From an uncultured Bacteroidales bacterium (GTDB lineage Bacteria; Bacteroidota; Bacteroidia; Bacteroidales; UBA1715): a stretch of DNA of 64,000 nt. Within the stretch, counting starts at the first letter, position 1. Each line of letters begins with the position of its first letter. The notes beneath the pieces are model-generated. The model made no database searches. It had not been told where the DNA came from and saw nothing but the letters and a program-made list of their open reading frames with translations. The stretch is from NCBI GenBank assembly GCA_937892155.1, contig CALAUG010000061.1, positions 52,255-116,254 on the forward strand, given 5' to 3'. The translations under genes and the position numbers were made by a program. Of this stretch, positions 27,058-34,816 are shown in pieces.

Positions 27058-27612
27058 ATGAAAAAAATTCTACTTGTTGGCTTATTAAGTTTCTTCGTTG
27101 CTTCTGTGTTTGCACAAAGAGACAACGAAAAATGGTATTTAAATGGTTTAGGAATCCGTTTGGAAGTCGGAGCAGACTCCGACAACCTGTCGGGGATTGA
27201 ATACAATCACTTTTTCCGTCCACGATTTGCTGTATCTGCCTTATATATTTCCAACTGGGATTTTTCTACCAGTTGCATCTACGAAGGTGCAATTATGGCA
27301 AAATATGTTGCAGCATATCCAAACCTTTCGTCGCACTTACGTTGGTACGCTGGCGGCGGTATAGAATTCTTTGGAATGGGAATAAGAGATTATGACGGAA
27401 AAACAAAAACTGGAGACGTACGTCTATTGTGCGGACCAACTGCAGTAATTGGTACTGGTTACACATTCAAAAAGGCTCCGATTAATATCTGCGTTGAATG
27501 GCGTCCGACAATTTATGCAATACACCAGCATCGTGCAACGAATGACACAGCTGAAAAGTTTGCCATTTTCGCATTTTCACTTAGTTACGTCACAGGAGAC
27601 CGATACTATTAA
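27058..27612 (+). CDS. Small outer-membrane beta-barrel-like protein, tandem paralogue A
   Basis: A 184-residue protein with a signal peptide (MKKILLVGLLSFFVASVFAQ). The remainder alternates aromatic and hydrophobic residues as in small outer-membrane barrels: GIRLEVGAD, HFFRPRFAVSALYI, HLRWYAGGGIEFFG, ending ALSLSYVTG-like strands. Function is not recognised. It is clearly paralogous to the next gene: both contain GYTFKKAPINIC followed by an acidic residue and WRP. Its last base is the first base of the next start codon (TAATG), showing translational coupling. Confidence 0.75.
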   Translation: MKKILLVGLLSFFVASVFAQRDNEKWYLNGLGIRLEVGADSDNLSGIEYNHFFRPRFAVSALYISNWDFSTSCIYEGAIMAKYVAAYPNLSSHLRWYAGGGIEFFGMGIRDYDGKTKTGDVRLLCGPTAVIGTGYTFKKAPINICVEWRPTIYAIHQHRATNDTAEKFAIFAFSLSYVTGDRYY

Positions 27613-28160
27613 TGAAACGAACAATATTAATACTCAGCATATTACTTTCCGTTCATTTTTGCTATGCTCAAAATGCAAACCAAAAATGGTTTAATTACGG
27701 TATTGGACTTCGTGCTGAAATTTGCCAAACAAACCACTCTGGCATAGGATTGGATGTTGAGCATTATTTCCATCCTAACTTTAGTGTGAATCTAACGGCA
27801 TTAACAGATGTCCTCATCTACACTGATGCAAGCACCTATGCAAAATACACCAATATATTCTATGGCTTACATCCTCATTTAAGATGGTTCGCTGGAGCGG
27901 GATTTCGTTACAGAAGAACATTGAAAATTGACGATAATGGTGTTCGTCAAAAACACGACGCGAGAATTTGCATGGGACCATCGCTTATGATTGGTATGGG
28001 ATATACCTTCAAAAAAGCACCTATAAATATTTGTATAGATTGGCGTCCCGCTATCAATCTCATTTGGATTAATAGACAAAAAGGACACTATGACGATGAT
28101 TGGTTGCAAATGGCACAAGTTGGCGTAACTCTTCGCTTTGTCACTAAACGCATGTTGTAA
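27612..28160 (+). CDS. Small outer-membrane beta-barrel-like protein, tandem paralogue B
   Basis: A 182-residue paralogue of the preceding gene with its own signal peptide (ILSILLSVHFCYAQ). Shared blocks are WFNYGIGLRAEI, HYFHPNFSVNL, HLRWFAGAGF, GYTFKKAPINIC and DWRPAIN. The two have diverged over most of their length, so the duplication is not recent. Like its neighbour, it starts and stops with one-base overlaps (TAATG), placing it in the middle of a coupled four-gene cassette. A barrel-type envelope role is inferred from the strand pattern only. Confidence 0.75.
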   Translation: MKRTILILSILLSVHFCYAQNANQKWFNYGIGLRAEICQTNHSGIGLDVEHYFHPNFSVNLTALTDVLIYTDASTYAKYTNIFYGLHPHLRWFAGAGFRYRRTLKIDDNGVRQKHDARICMGPSLMIGMGYTFKKAPINICIDWRPAINLIWINRQKGHYDDDWLQMAQVGVTLRFVTKRML

Positions 28161-29134
28161 TGAAAAGAATCTTTGTAATAACGTCCATCCTACTACTGTT
28201 CTTTGCTTGTAAACACCAAGAAAAGGAAGCCAATAGCGAAAAAACGTTTGTGAACAACCTTATCGCTTCCAAGGCCTGTATTTTATACGAACAAGAAATG
28301 ATTGTTCCCGAGGAATACTTTTTCTTCAAATCAATTGATTTTCCCAAATTCATCAATACACTTCGTACAAAGTCTCTCAATAAAGAAATTACAGCTTTCG
28401 TTCCTTTTTCCGATATAGAATGCAACGATGAGGATTTGCAAACAAAATTCACGGAAGAATTTAATCCTGCAGAATTTCAGAATCTTCTGTTTGAGGAAGA
28501 ATGGGCACTTGACACGGCACAATTCATTATGAAGAAAAAAGTAAACGCATATTCTCTTGTAAGACAATTTATGAGAACAAGCGAATATGTTGGAACGATA
28601 AAGACAAAATCTGTTGTTGCCAAATATGATTTTTCAAAAACTGGCTATCCAACAAAATCAGATAAAAACTTTAAACTGTTAGCCAACGACGTCGCCTACG
28701 AGGTTTCCTTAGTCAACGAGGAAAATCCTGAATTTTTAGATGGCATCCAAGTAAAACAAGTTGCAAAAACAATTATTGAGAAAGCAATTTGCGGCAATGT
28801 TACCAGTTACAGTTTTGCATACCGTGACACATTGTTACTCCGAACACTTGACGAAGTCAAGCAGTCATTGGGACAAGAAACAATCTGCTATAACGAGGAA
28901 GATGCCGAAGGAAACGAAACTGATACGGTTTGCGTTGAAAAAGATATTGATATAAAAGAAATAACTGGACTTGCCTTTATCGAAGATTGGTATTTGAACG
29001 ACAGCACAATGGAAATTGTAAAGGATGTAAAAGCAATTGCACCTGTACGTTCTTATTACCACTACACCGAAGACAACTCCGAACCAGAACTTGTAAAATC
29101 TATACCTTTTGTTATGTACCTACACCACGATTAA
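28160..29134 (+). CDS. Lipoprotein with an internally repeated EDW...VR module (weak GldN/PorN resemblance)
   Basis: A 324-residue protein with a lipoprotein signal ending in FFAC (Cys17). A motif occurs twice: FEEEWALDTAQFIMKKKVNA with YSLVR near residue 110-140, and FIEDWYLNDSTMEIVKDVKA with IAPVR near residue 275-305. The pattern, an acidic-Trp start, Asp, then a strand ending in PVR, recalls the C-terminal part of GldN/PorN gliding and T9SS proteins, but no other GldN hallmark is visible and I do not assign it. It is the last gene of the coupled cassette and probably sits in the outer-membrane inner leaflet. Confidence 0.65.
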   Translation: MKRIFVITSILLLFFACKHQEKEANSEKTFVNNLIASKACILYEQEMIVPEEYFFFKSIDFPKFINTLRTKSLNKEITAFVPFSDIECNDEDLQTKFTEEFNPAEFQNLLFEEEWALDTAQFIMKKKVNAYSLVRQFMRTSEYVGTIKTKSVVAKYDFSKTGYPTKSDKNFKLLANDVAYEVSLVNEENPEFLDGIQVKQVAKTIIEKAICGNVTSYSFAYRDTLLLRTLDEVKQSLGQETICYNEEDAEGNETDTVCVEKDIDIKEITGLAFIEDWYLNDSTMEIVKDVKAIAPVRSYYHYTEDNSEPELVKSIPFVMYLHHD

Positions 29135-29159
29135 ATAGTAATTAATAACCAATATTTTT

Positions 29160-30260
29160 ATGAAGCCGCAAGATTTATTTTTTTACATTGCAACGTCAAT
29201 GCTGCAAGCTGTTGGACCTATTAAAGCCAAACAACTCATTTCTTATTTAGGAAGTCCAGAACAAATTTTTAAGGAATCATCGAAAAATCTGTCTAAAATT
29301 CCATACGTCGGGCCGAGTATTGTTAAAGAAATCAAAGAGAAAAACGTACTGACTTTGGCGGAACAAGAAATGGACTTCGTCACAAAGAATAATATATCAA
29401 CATTGGTATATACCGAAGAGGAATATCCTTTTAGAATGAAAAATTGCGAAGACGCCCCTCTTCTCTTTTACTACAAGGGAGATATAAATTTCAACCAGTC
29501 AAAATTCATAAGCATTGTCGGCACTCGTAATGCCACAGAATACGGAAGGCAATGCTGTAAAAACCTAATTGAAGGTTTAAAAGAACATAATCCTATAATC
29601 GTGAGCGGTTTAGCTTTCGGCATTGATGCCTGTGCACACCGTGAAGCACTTGCTGCTGGATTGCAAACCGTTGCTGTTCTTGGTTCTCCACTAACAAATG
29701 TCACCCCTGCATCGCACACAGAACTTGCTAAAGCAATAACAAAACAGGGCTGCGTTCTAACAGAATATCATACTAAAACGACACTGGATAAAAAACTATA
29801 TGTAAGACGAAACCGTATTATTGCTGCACTATCTGACGCAACCATCGTAGTTGAAAGTAAAATACAAGGCGGCGCACTAATAACAGCCGATTTTGCAATG
29901 CAGTATAACCGCGATGTTTGTACATTTCCTGGAAATGCCGGTAATAAATTTTCACAAGGATGCAATGCACTTATAAAAAAGAATTGCGCAGCATTAATTG
30001 AAGATGCAAGCGACTTAGAACGCATTCTTAACTGGGACATACAAGATAAAAAGCCGATACAATCTGAAATGTTCGTTAATTTGAGTCATGAAGAACAAAT
30101 GCTCATCAATTATTTAGATGAAAATCCCGATAGCCCGATAGACAAAATTGCAATTGAATGTTCCATTCCAATGAGCAAACTTTCTGCAATATTGTTAAAT
30201 TTAGAATTTAAAGGATTACTCACCAGACTGCCCGGTTCCTGTTTCAGAAGCATTCATTAG
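29160..30260 (+). CDS. dprA: DNA-processing protein DprA
   Basis: A 366-residue protein. The N-terminal helical SAM-like region reads KQLISYLGSPEQIF. The Rossmann-fold DprA core shows SIVGTRNATEYGRQCC, VSGLAFGIDACAHREAL, YVRRNRIIAALSDATIVVES and GGALITADFA. A C-terminal winged-helix-like segment follows from about residue 300 (LSHEEQMLINYLDENP). DprA loads RecA on incoming single-stranded DNA and is linked to transformation. It converges with trmB and their stop codons overlap (30257-30260). Only a period-7 AT-rich spacer separates it from the preceding cassette, and no standard -7 box is evident. Confidence 0.93.
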   Translation: MKPQDLFFYIATSMLQAVGPIKAKQLISYLGSPEQIFKESSKNLSKIPYVGPSIVKEIKEKNVLTLAEQEMDFVTKNNISTLVYTEEEYPFRMKNCEDAPLLFYYKGDINFNQSKFISIVGTRNATEYGRQCCKNLIEGLKEHNPIIVSGLAFGIDACAHREALAAGLQTVAVLGSPLTNVTPASHTELAKAITKQGCVLTEYHTKTTLDKKLYVRRNRIIAALSDATIVVESKIQGGALITADFAMQYNRDVCTFPGNAGNKFSQGCNALIKKNCAALIEDASDLERILNWDIQDKKPIQSEMFVNLSHEEQMLINYLDENPDSPIDKIAIECSIPMSKLSAILLNLEFKGLLTRLPGSCFRSIH

Positions 30261-30958
30261 TCATTGTCTGGCAAATCAACAATCGTTCCGTTCAACCTAA
30301 ACTTTATATATGTAATTGGTTTACCTTGAGTAAGATAGTAAGATTCATAATGTGTTTTTATAGACAACACGTCATCACAATATGGTGATTCGTACAAATT
30401 ATCCGTTGCCATGATAATCTCTTGTTTATTATACTCCAACAATGACTTTGTATATTCAAACAACTCCTTGCTATCGGTTTTCAAATTCACGACAGCATCG
30501 GGTTTTAACATGCCAATATACATATTTAGGAAACGTGGCGATGTAAGGCGTTTTTTGGCACGTCGTTCACTTAATTGAGGATCTGGAAATGTTATCCATA
30601 TTTCATCAACTTCGTTATTACCAAAAAAAGAATCAATAAATTCAATTCTCGTTCTCACAAAAGCAACATTAGAGAATCCCTTTTCTATTGCAGTCTTTGC
30701 GCCACGCCAGAAACGGGCGCCTTTAATATCAATGCCTATATAATTTTTCTCTCGGAATCTTTCAGCCAAGGCTACAGTATATTCCCCCTTACCACAACCC
30801 AGTTCTAAAACAATAGGATTTTGATTTTTCCAAAATTCTACGTTCCACCGATTTTTCAATGAATAATCCTTTTGGAAAATTTCATCAAACTGGGGTTGAA
30901 TTACATTGGGAAATGTTTCATTTTCTGCAAATCGCTGAAGTTTATTCTTGGCACTCAT
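30257..30958 (-). CDS. trmB: tRNA (guanine-N7-)-methyltransferase
   Basis: A 233-residue class I methyltransferase that makes m7G46 in tRNA variable loops using SAM. Motif I is LELGCGKGEYTVALAE; the family signature is WITFPDPQLSERRAKKRLTS. The start is ATG 30958 (MSAKNKLQRFAENETF); the 15 extra codons in the longest frame cover the -7 box at 30975-30982. Its stop overlaps that of dprA on the other strand, so the 3' ends of the two mRNAs are complementary. Confidence 0.94.
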   Translation of the reverse strand: MSAKNKLQRFAENETFPNVIQPQFDEIFQKDYSLKNRWNVEFWKNQNPIVLELGCGKGEYTVALAERFREKNYIGIDIKGARFWRGAKTAIEKGFSNVAFVRTRIEFIDSFFGNNEVDEIWITFPDPQLSERRAKKRLTSPRFLNMYIGMLKPDAVVNLKTDSKELFEYTKSLLEYNKQEIIMATDNLYESPYCDDVLSIKTHYESYYLTQGKPITYIKFRLNGTIVDLPDND

Positions 30959-30974
30959 ATCAATATCTATAGTA

Positions 30975-30982
30975 CAAAAGTA
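30975..30982 (-). promoter_or_regulatory. trmB promoter -7 box (TACTTTTG)
   Basis: Perfect TAnnTTTG match 16 bases upstream of the trmB ATG at 30958. It supports that start over the longer frame. Confidence 0.6.
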
Positions 30983-31075
30983 GGATTTTCTACAACTTTT
31001 CACCTTTTTACTCTACATTTTTATAGAAAAACCACTCTTTATTCCAATTTTGTTTTGATTTTCAAAAATATATGG

Positions 31076-31083
31076 TACTTTTG
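31076..31083 (+). promoter_or_regulatory. Promoter -7 box (TACTTTTG) for the SAM hydrolase gene
   Basis: Perfect TAnnTTTG match 44 bases upstream of ATG 31128. It is divergent from the trmB promoter box of identical sequence. Confidence 0.55.
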
Positions 31084-31127
31084 AAATTGCAAGAATTAAA
31101 TTTTTTGTAAAAATAGATTGAACAAAA

Positions 31128-31955
31128 ATGACTACTGTTTCATTAACAACTGATTGGGGTGATACAGGTTTGTACTCTGGGATTTTTAAGGCTAAATTGG
31201 TCAAATTGCTGCCAGGAGTTCAGATTGTCGACATTTCGCATAATGTTCCGTCTTTTCACATTGAAAATGCAGCGTTCGCACTACGAAATGCATATAAATA
31301 TTTTGCAGCAAAGTCAATACACGTACTAAGCGTTTCTACCAGCAACATTTCCGATGTTTCACAAAATCACGAGTATATTTGTTTCCAATACAACTATCAA
31401 TATTTCATCGGACCAAACAATGGTATATGGGAACTTGTTTTAGACTGTATTCCAGAGACCGTTTATAAAATAGAAGCAAACACAAAGAAAAGTTCTGTTG
31501 GCAACTTTCAGGAAGCAGATGCCATTGTTGAAACAATTGGAAAACTTGCCTTAGGAACCGGTTTAGACCATATTGGTGAACTAACTACTTGTAATCCAGG
31601 AAGAAAAATAAGCAAACCAGCTATTCAGGAAAACCAAATTATCGGAGCTTTCCTTTATTTTGATTCATACGGGAATGGTATTTCCAACATTACAAAAGAA
31701 CAATTTGACGCTATTGGCAAAGGAAGACCTTTTACTATTATGTACGGAAGACCCGACATAAAAGCTGAAACGATTTCCACAAATTACGACGATGTTAATG
31801 CGCCATTGATTGCATTATTTAATGTGTCTGGATTTTTAGAATTGGCACTTCCCTTTTCTTCACTCAAAAATTATTTGTTCGCAAGTACCAACACAAAAAT
31901 TCTCGTACATTTTTACGAGAACGAAGAAGAAAAAAATACGTTACGTTTATTTTAA
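31128..31955 (+). CDS. S-adenosyl-L-methionine hydrolase (adenosine-forming), DUF62/fluorinase superfamily
   Basis: A 275-residue protein of the SAM hydroxide adenosyltransferase family, which converts SAM and water to adenosine and methionine. Family features are the N-terminal TTDWGDTGLYSGIFKAKL, DISHNVPSFHIENAAFAL, FIGPNNGIWELV and a C-terminal FDSYGNGISNIT segment corresponding to the second domain. The cellular purpose of these enzymes is unsettled. It is transcribed alone: it has its own promoter box and is followed at once by a terminator hairpin shared with the convergent gene. Confidence 0.88.
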   Translation: MTTVSLTTDWGDTGLYSGIFKAKLVKLLPGVQIVDISHNVPSFHIENAAFALRNAYKYFAAKSIHVLSVSTSNISDVSQNHEYICFQYNYQYFIGPNNGIWELVLDCIPETVYKIEANTKKSSVGNFQEADAIVETIGKLALGTGLDHIGELTTCNPGRKISKPAIQENQIIGAFLYFDSYGNGISNITKEQFDAIGKGRPFTIMYGRPDIKAETISTNYDDVNAPLIALFNVSGFLELALPFSSLKNYLFASTNTKILVHFYENEEEKNTLRLF

Positions 31956-31989
31956 AAAAATCCCGATAGAAATTCTACCGGGATTTTTT
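31955..31989. terminator. Bidirectional terminator hairpin between the SAM hydrolase and 31994 genes
   Basis: An inverted repeat with AATCCCG on one side and CGGGATT on the other, an inner TAGA/TCTA stem and an A-tract/T-tract on the flanks. It begins at the stop of the plus-strand gene and lies 5 bases beyond the minus-strand gene, so it can serve both. Confidence 0.75.
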
Positions 31990-31993
31990 ATAC

Positions 31994-32566
31994 TTATTTT
32001 CGAGTCTCTGGAGTACTTCTCGATGTCTTTGCCGCACTTGGCGTTGATTTTGAGCGGGAAGATGATGAAGAACTACTTACACTGCTCTTCGGTTTTTCAA
32101 CACTCTTCACTGGCGCTGGTTTTGGTGCCGGTCTTGGAGCCGGAGCTGGCGCTGCATAATGCGGAGCCTTTTTCGGCTTTGAATAATATACATTACGAGG
32201 CTCACTATGAATAGCTGGACGGTGTGGATAAGGCATCACTTCCACTATTACAGGAGTTGTAACCGCATTGGTATAAACATATATGTGATTGTCACCTGTA
32301 AACGTTGCCGTTACTTTTGCATTCCTTTGAATTGTGATATTGCAGTCATACAACAATTCATAAGAACTACCCTCGGTATAAATTTGCAAATTGTAATATC
32401 CTTTGGGAATAGACGAAATTGTTACTTTGTGATTATAGGAATAATATTTTTGCCCATTGATAAAAACTGAAAATGGAGCATCAATTTCACCTTTTACAAT
32501 TAATTCCGATGCAAACATTTGAAGACAACTACAAACAATTGCTAATAAAATCATTAAACGTTTCAT
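31994..32566 (-). CDS. Secreted protein with Pro/Ala- and Ser-rich low-complexity tail
   Basis: A 190-residue protein I do not recognise. From ATG 32566 it has a signal peptide (MKRLMILLAIVCSCLQMFAS). A roughly 80-residue beta-rich domain follows, with FINGQKYYSYNHKVTI and YYNLQIYTEG. The tail from about residue 120 is a Pro-Ala/Lys stretch and then a Ser/Lys/Thr stretch with eight consecutive serines. The domain resembles small stalk or carbohydrate-module folds only in general pattern. The start is fixed by a strong GGAGGA ribosome-binding site. The longer open frame upstream runs into the terminator region and is not credible. Confidence 0.7.
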   Translation of the reverse strand: MKRLMILLAIVCSCLQMFASELIVKGEIDAPFSVFINGQKYYSYNHKVTISSIPKGYYNLQIYTEGSSYELLYDCNITIQRNAKVTATFTGDNHIYVYTNAVTTPVIVEVMPYPHRPAIHSEPRNVYYSKPKKAPHYAAPAPAPRPAPKPAPVKSVEKPKSSVSSSSSSSRSKSTPSAAKTSRSTPETRK

Positions 32567-32573
32567 AACTAAA

Positions 32574-32579
32574 TCCTCC
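32574..32579 (-). promoter_or_regulatory. Canonical Shine-Dalgarno sequence (GGAGGA) before the 32566 start
   Basis: GGAGGA on the minus strand, 7 bases before the ATG. Such a strong anti-16S match is exceptional here, where nearly all starts have only A-rich leaders, as usual in Bacteroidetes. It decides the start codon. Confidence 0.75.
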
Positions 32580-32625
32580 GTACTTAAAATATTAAACTTG
32601 TATAGGTATAAGCAAAGGCTGTGCC

Positions 32626-32663
32626 AAAAAAAAGACAACCCATAAAAGAGTTGTCTTTCCTTT
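32626..32663 (-). terminator. htpG terminator
   Basis: The inverted repeat AAAGACAAC/GTTGTCTTT (32631-32639 with 32650-32658) is followed on the minus strand by a run of T, 14-19 bases after the htpG stop. It has the form of an intrinsic terminator. Confidence 0.75.
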
Positions 32664-32676
32664 ATAACAAATTCAT

Positions 32677-34716
32677 TTATAGCAAACTAACGCTTCGTTT
32701 AACAAATTCTTCAAGAGCTTCGCCTTTAAGCATGTTGTTAGAAATCAATGCCAAATCAATCAATTGTTTTACGGTTTTGTTTGATTTTCCGTAGTCCGAA
32801 AGAGTTTTTTTCTTCTTGTCTTCCAATTCGGTGATTTGTTTATTTACCGATTCCAATTTTTCTTTGTCGGCAACAGGAATTTCTTCCTCCTTCTTGTCTT
32901 TCTTGGCATCTTCGAGTTTTTGACGCTCATCTTTCAGTGGTTTCAAATCACTGTTGATTTTGTCTAATTCATCTTTTGTTGCCGCATATTTGTCAGCATT
33001 GATTTTTGCAATCAATGGATGGTTTGCGTTTACAATCAAGTTGAAGTTGTCTGGAATTTGATTGTAGAAACTCATTCCAGGATTCATTTGTGCCATATCT
33101 TTCATACGACGCATATATTCCGATTGCGTAACGATGATTGGTGCTTCTTCGGCTGGCAAATTCTCAAATTGAACCATAAAATTGCTTGATGCTTGCGAAG
33201 AGAATACAACAGACAAATCGTCTTTTTCTTCTTTTGTCATTTTTGACTCTTGCAAATCTTCTTTCTTCACAAGGTTTTCTATAATGTCAGCGTCAACGCG
33301 TGTGAAACTTACTTTTTCGAATTTTTGTTCCAACTGGCTGATTAAGTGCGAATCCAAATGTCCGTCCATCAACAACACGTCATAGCCTTTGTTCTTTGCT
33401 TTTTGTATGTAGCTGTATTGTTCTTCTGGATTGTTGGCATACAAATAAATAAGTGTGCCGTTTTTGTCGGTTTGGTTGTCTTTAATCAACGTTTTGTATT
33501 CTTCGTATGTAAAAAATTTGCCGTCAACGTTTTTGAACAATGCAAAATCTTTGGCACGGTCGTAGAATTTTTCTTCGCTCAACATTCCGTAAGTGATGAA
33601 CAATTTTAAATCGTCCCATTTCTTTTCATATTCGTCGCGTGTGTTTTTGAAGATTTCCTGCAAACGGTCGGCAACTTTTTTCGTAATGTGATTTGAGATT
33701 TGTTTCACATTGCGGTCGCTTTGCAAATAACTACGTGAAACGTTCAAAGGAATGTCTGGAGAATCAAGAACACCATGCAACAATGTCAAGAAGTCAGGAA
33801 CGATTCCTTCAACAGAATCTGTTACAAACACTTGGTTGCAATACAATTGGATTTTGTTCTTTTGAACTTCGAAATTGTTACGGATTTTGGGGAAATACAA
33901 AATACCTGTCAAATTGAACGGATAATCAACGTTTAAGTGAATGTTAAACAATGGATCTTCGGCCATTGGATACAATTCACGATAAAAGTTTTGATAATCT
34001 TCGTCTTTCAAATCGGCAGGTTTTTTCGTCCATGCAGGATTTGTGTTGTTGATTACGTTGTCTTCTTCAGTATCAACATATTTTCCGTCTTTCCATTCTT
34101 GTTTTTTACCAAACACGATTGGCACAGGCAAGAATTTGCAGTATTTCTTAAGAAGTTCCTCTATTTTGTTCTTTTCAAGATATTCTTTAGCGTCGTCGTC
34201 AACGTGAAGCACAATGTCGGTTCCGACAGTTGCTTTTTCAATTTCGTCGATTGTGAAGTCAGGACTTCCGTCGCAAGTCCATTTAACAGCTTTGGCACCT
34301 TCTTGATATGATTTGGTAAGGATTTCAACCGTACTTGCAACCATAAATGCAGAATAGAAGCCAAGACCGAAATGTCCGATAATTGCTTCGGCTTTACCCT
34401 CGTATTTTTTCAAAAATTCATCGGCACCAGAAAAAGCGATTTGGTTGATGTATTTGTCGATTTCCTCGGCAGTCATACCAATACCGTCGTCAGAAATCGT
34501 AATAGTTTTATCTTTTTCGTTTACTATGACGCGAACTTGTGCTTTTGACAAATCTTTGTCGTATGTGCCAAGTTTTGCCAATGTTTTTAATTTCTGCGTT
34601 GCATCAACAGCGTTAGAAACAAGTTCACGCAAGAAAATTTCCTGGTCGGAATACAAGAATTTTTTAATGACCGGGAAAATGTTTTCGGTGGTTACACCAA
34701 TTTTACCTGATTGCAT
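32677..34716 (-). CDS. htpG: Molecular chaperone HtpG (Hsp90)
   Basis: A 679-residue Hsp90. The N-terminal GHKL ATPase domain has FLRELVSNAVDATQKL, ISDDGIGMTAEEID and IGHFGLGFYSAFMVA. The middle domain carries the conserved YCNQVFVTD and SPDIPLNVSRSYLQSD catalytic-loop region. The C-terminal dimerisation domain contains a charged Lys/Glu-rich coiled stretch (about residues 590-650), which is longer than in E. coli and usual for Bacteroidetes HtpG. It refolds client proteins in the cytoplasm. A 100-base gap separates it from the upstream acyltransferase gene. I see no perfect -7 box in it, so regulation is unclear. Confidence 0.96.
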   Translation of the reverse strand: MQSGKIGVTTENIFPVIKKFLYSDQEIFLRELVSNAVDATQKLKTLAKLGTYDKDLSKAQVRVIVNEKDKTITISDDGIGMTAEEIDKYINQIAFSGADEFLKKYEGKAEAIIGHFGLGFYSAFMVASTVEILTKSYQEGAKAVKWTCDGSPDFTIDEIEKATVGTDIVLHVDDDAKEYLEKNKIEELLKKYCKFLPVPIVFGKKQEWKDGKYVDTEEDNVINNTNPAWTKKPADLKDEDYQNFYRELYPMAEDPLFNIHLNVDYPFNLTGILYFPKIRNNFEVQKNKIQLYCNQVFVTDSVEGIVPDFLTLLHGVLDSPDIPLNVSRSYLQSDRNVKQISNHITKKVADRLQEIFKNTRDEYEKKWDDLKLFITYGMLSEEKFYDRAKDFALFKNVDGKFFTYEEYKTLIKDNQTDKNGTLIYLYANNPEEQYSYIQKAKNKGYDVLLMDGHLDSHLISQLEQKFEKVSFTRVDADIIENLVKKEDLQESKMTKEEKDDLSVVFSSQASSNFMVQFENLPAEEAPIIVTQSEYMRRMKDMAQMNPGMSFYNQIPDNFNLIVNANHPLIAKINADKYAATKDELDKINSDLKPLKDERQKLEDAKKDKKEEEIPVADKEKLESVNKQITELEDKKKKTLSDYGKSNKTVKQLIDLALISNNMLKGEALEEFVKRSVSLL

Positions 34717-34816
34717 ACTTTATATATTTTAAGTTCTACAAAAAATTCGTTGCCCGAAATTGTCAATATGTGTGCCAAGGAATTTTTATTGCCATTCTGT
34801 CACTTGCACGACATTA

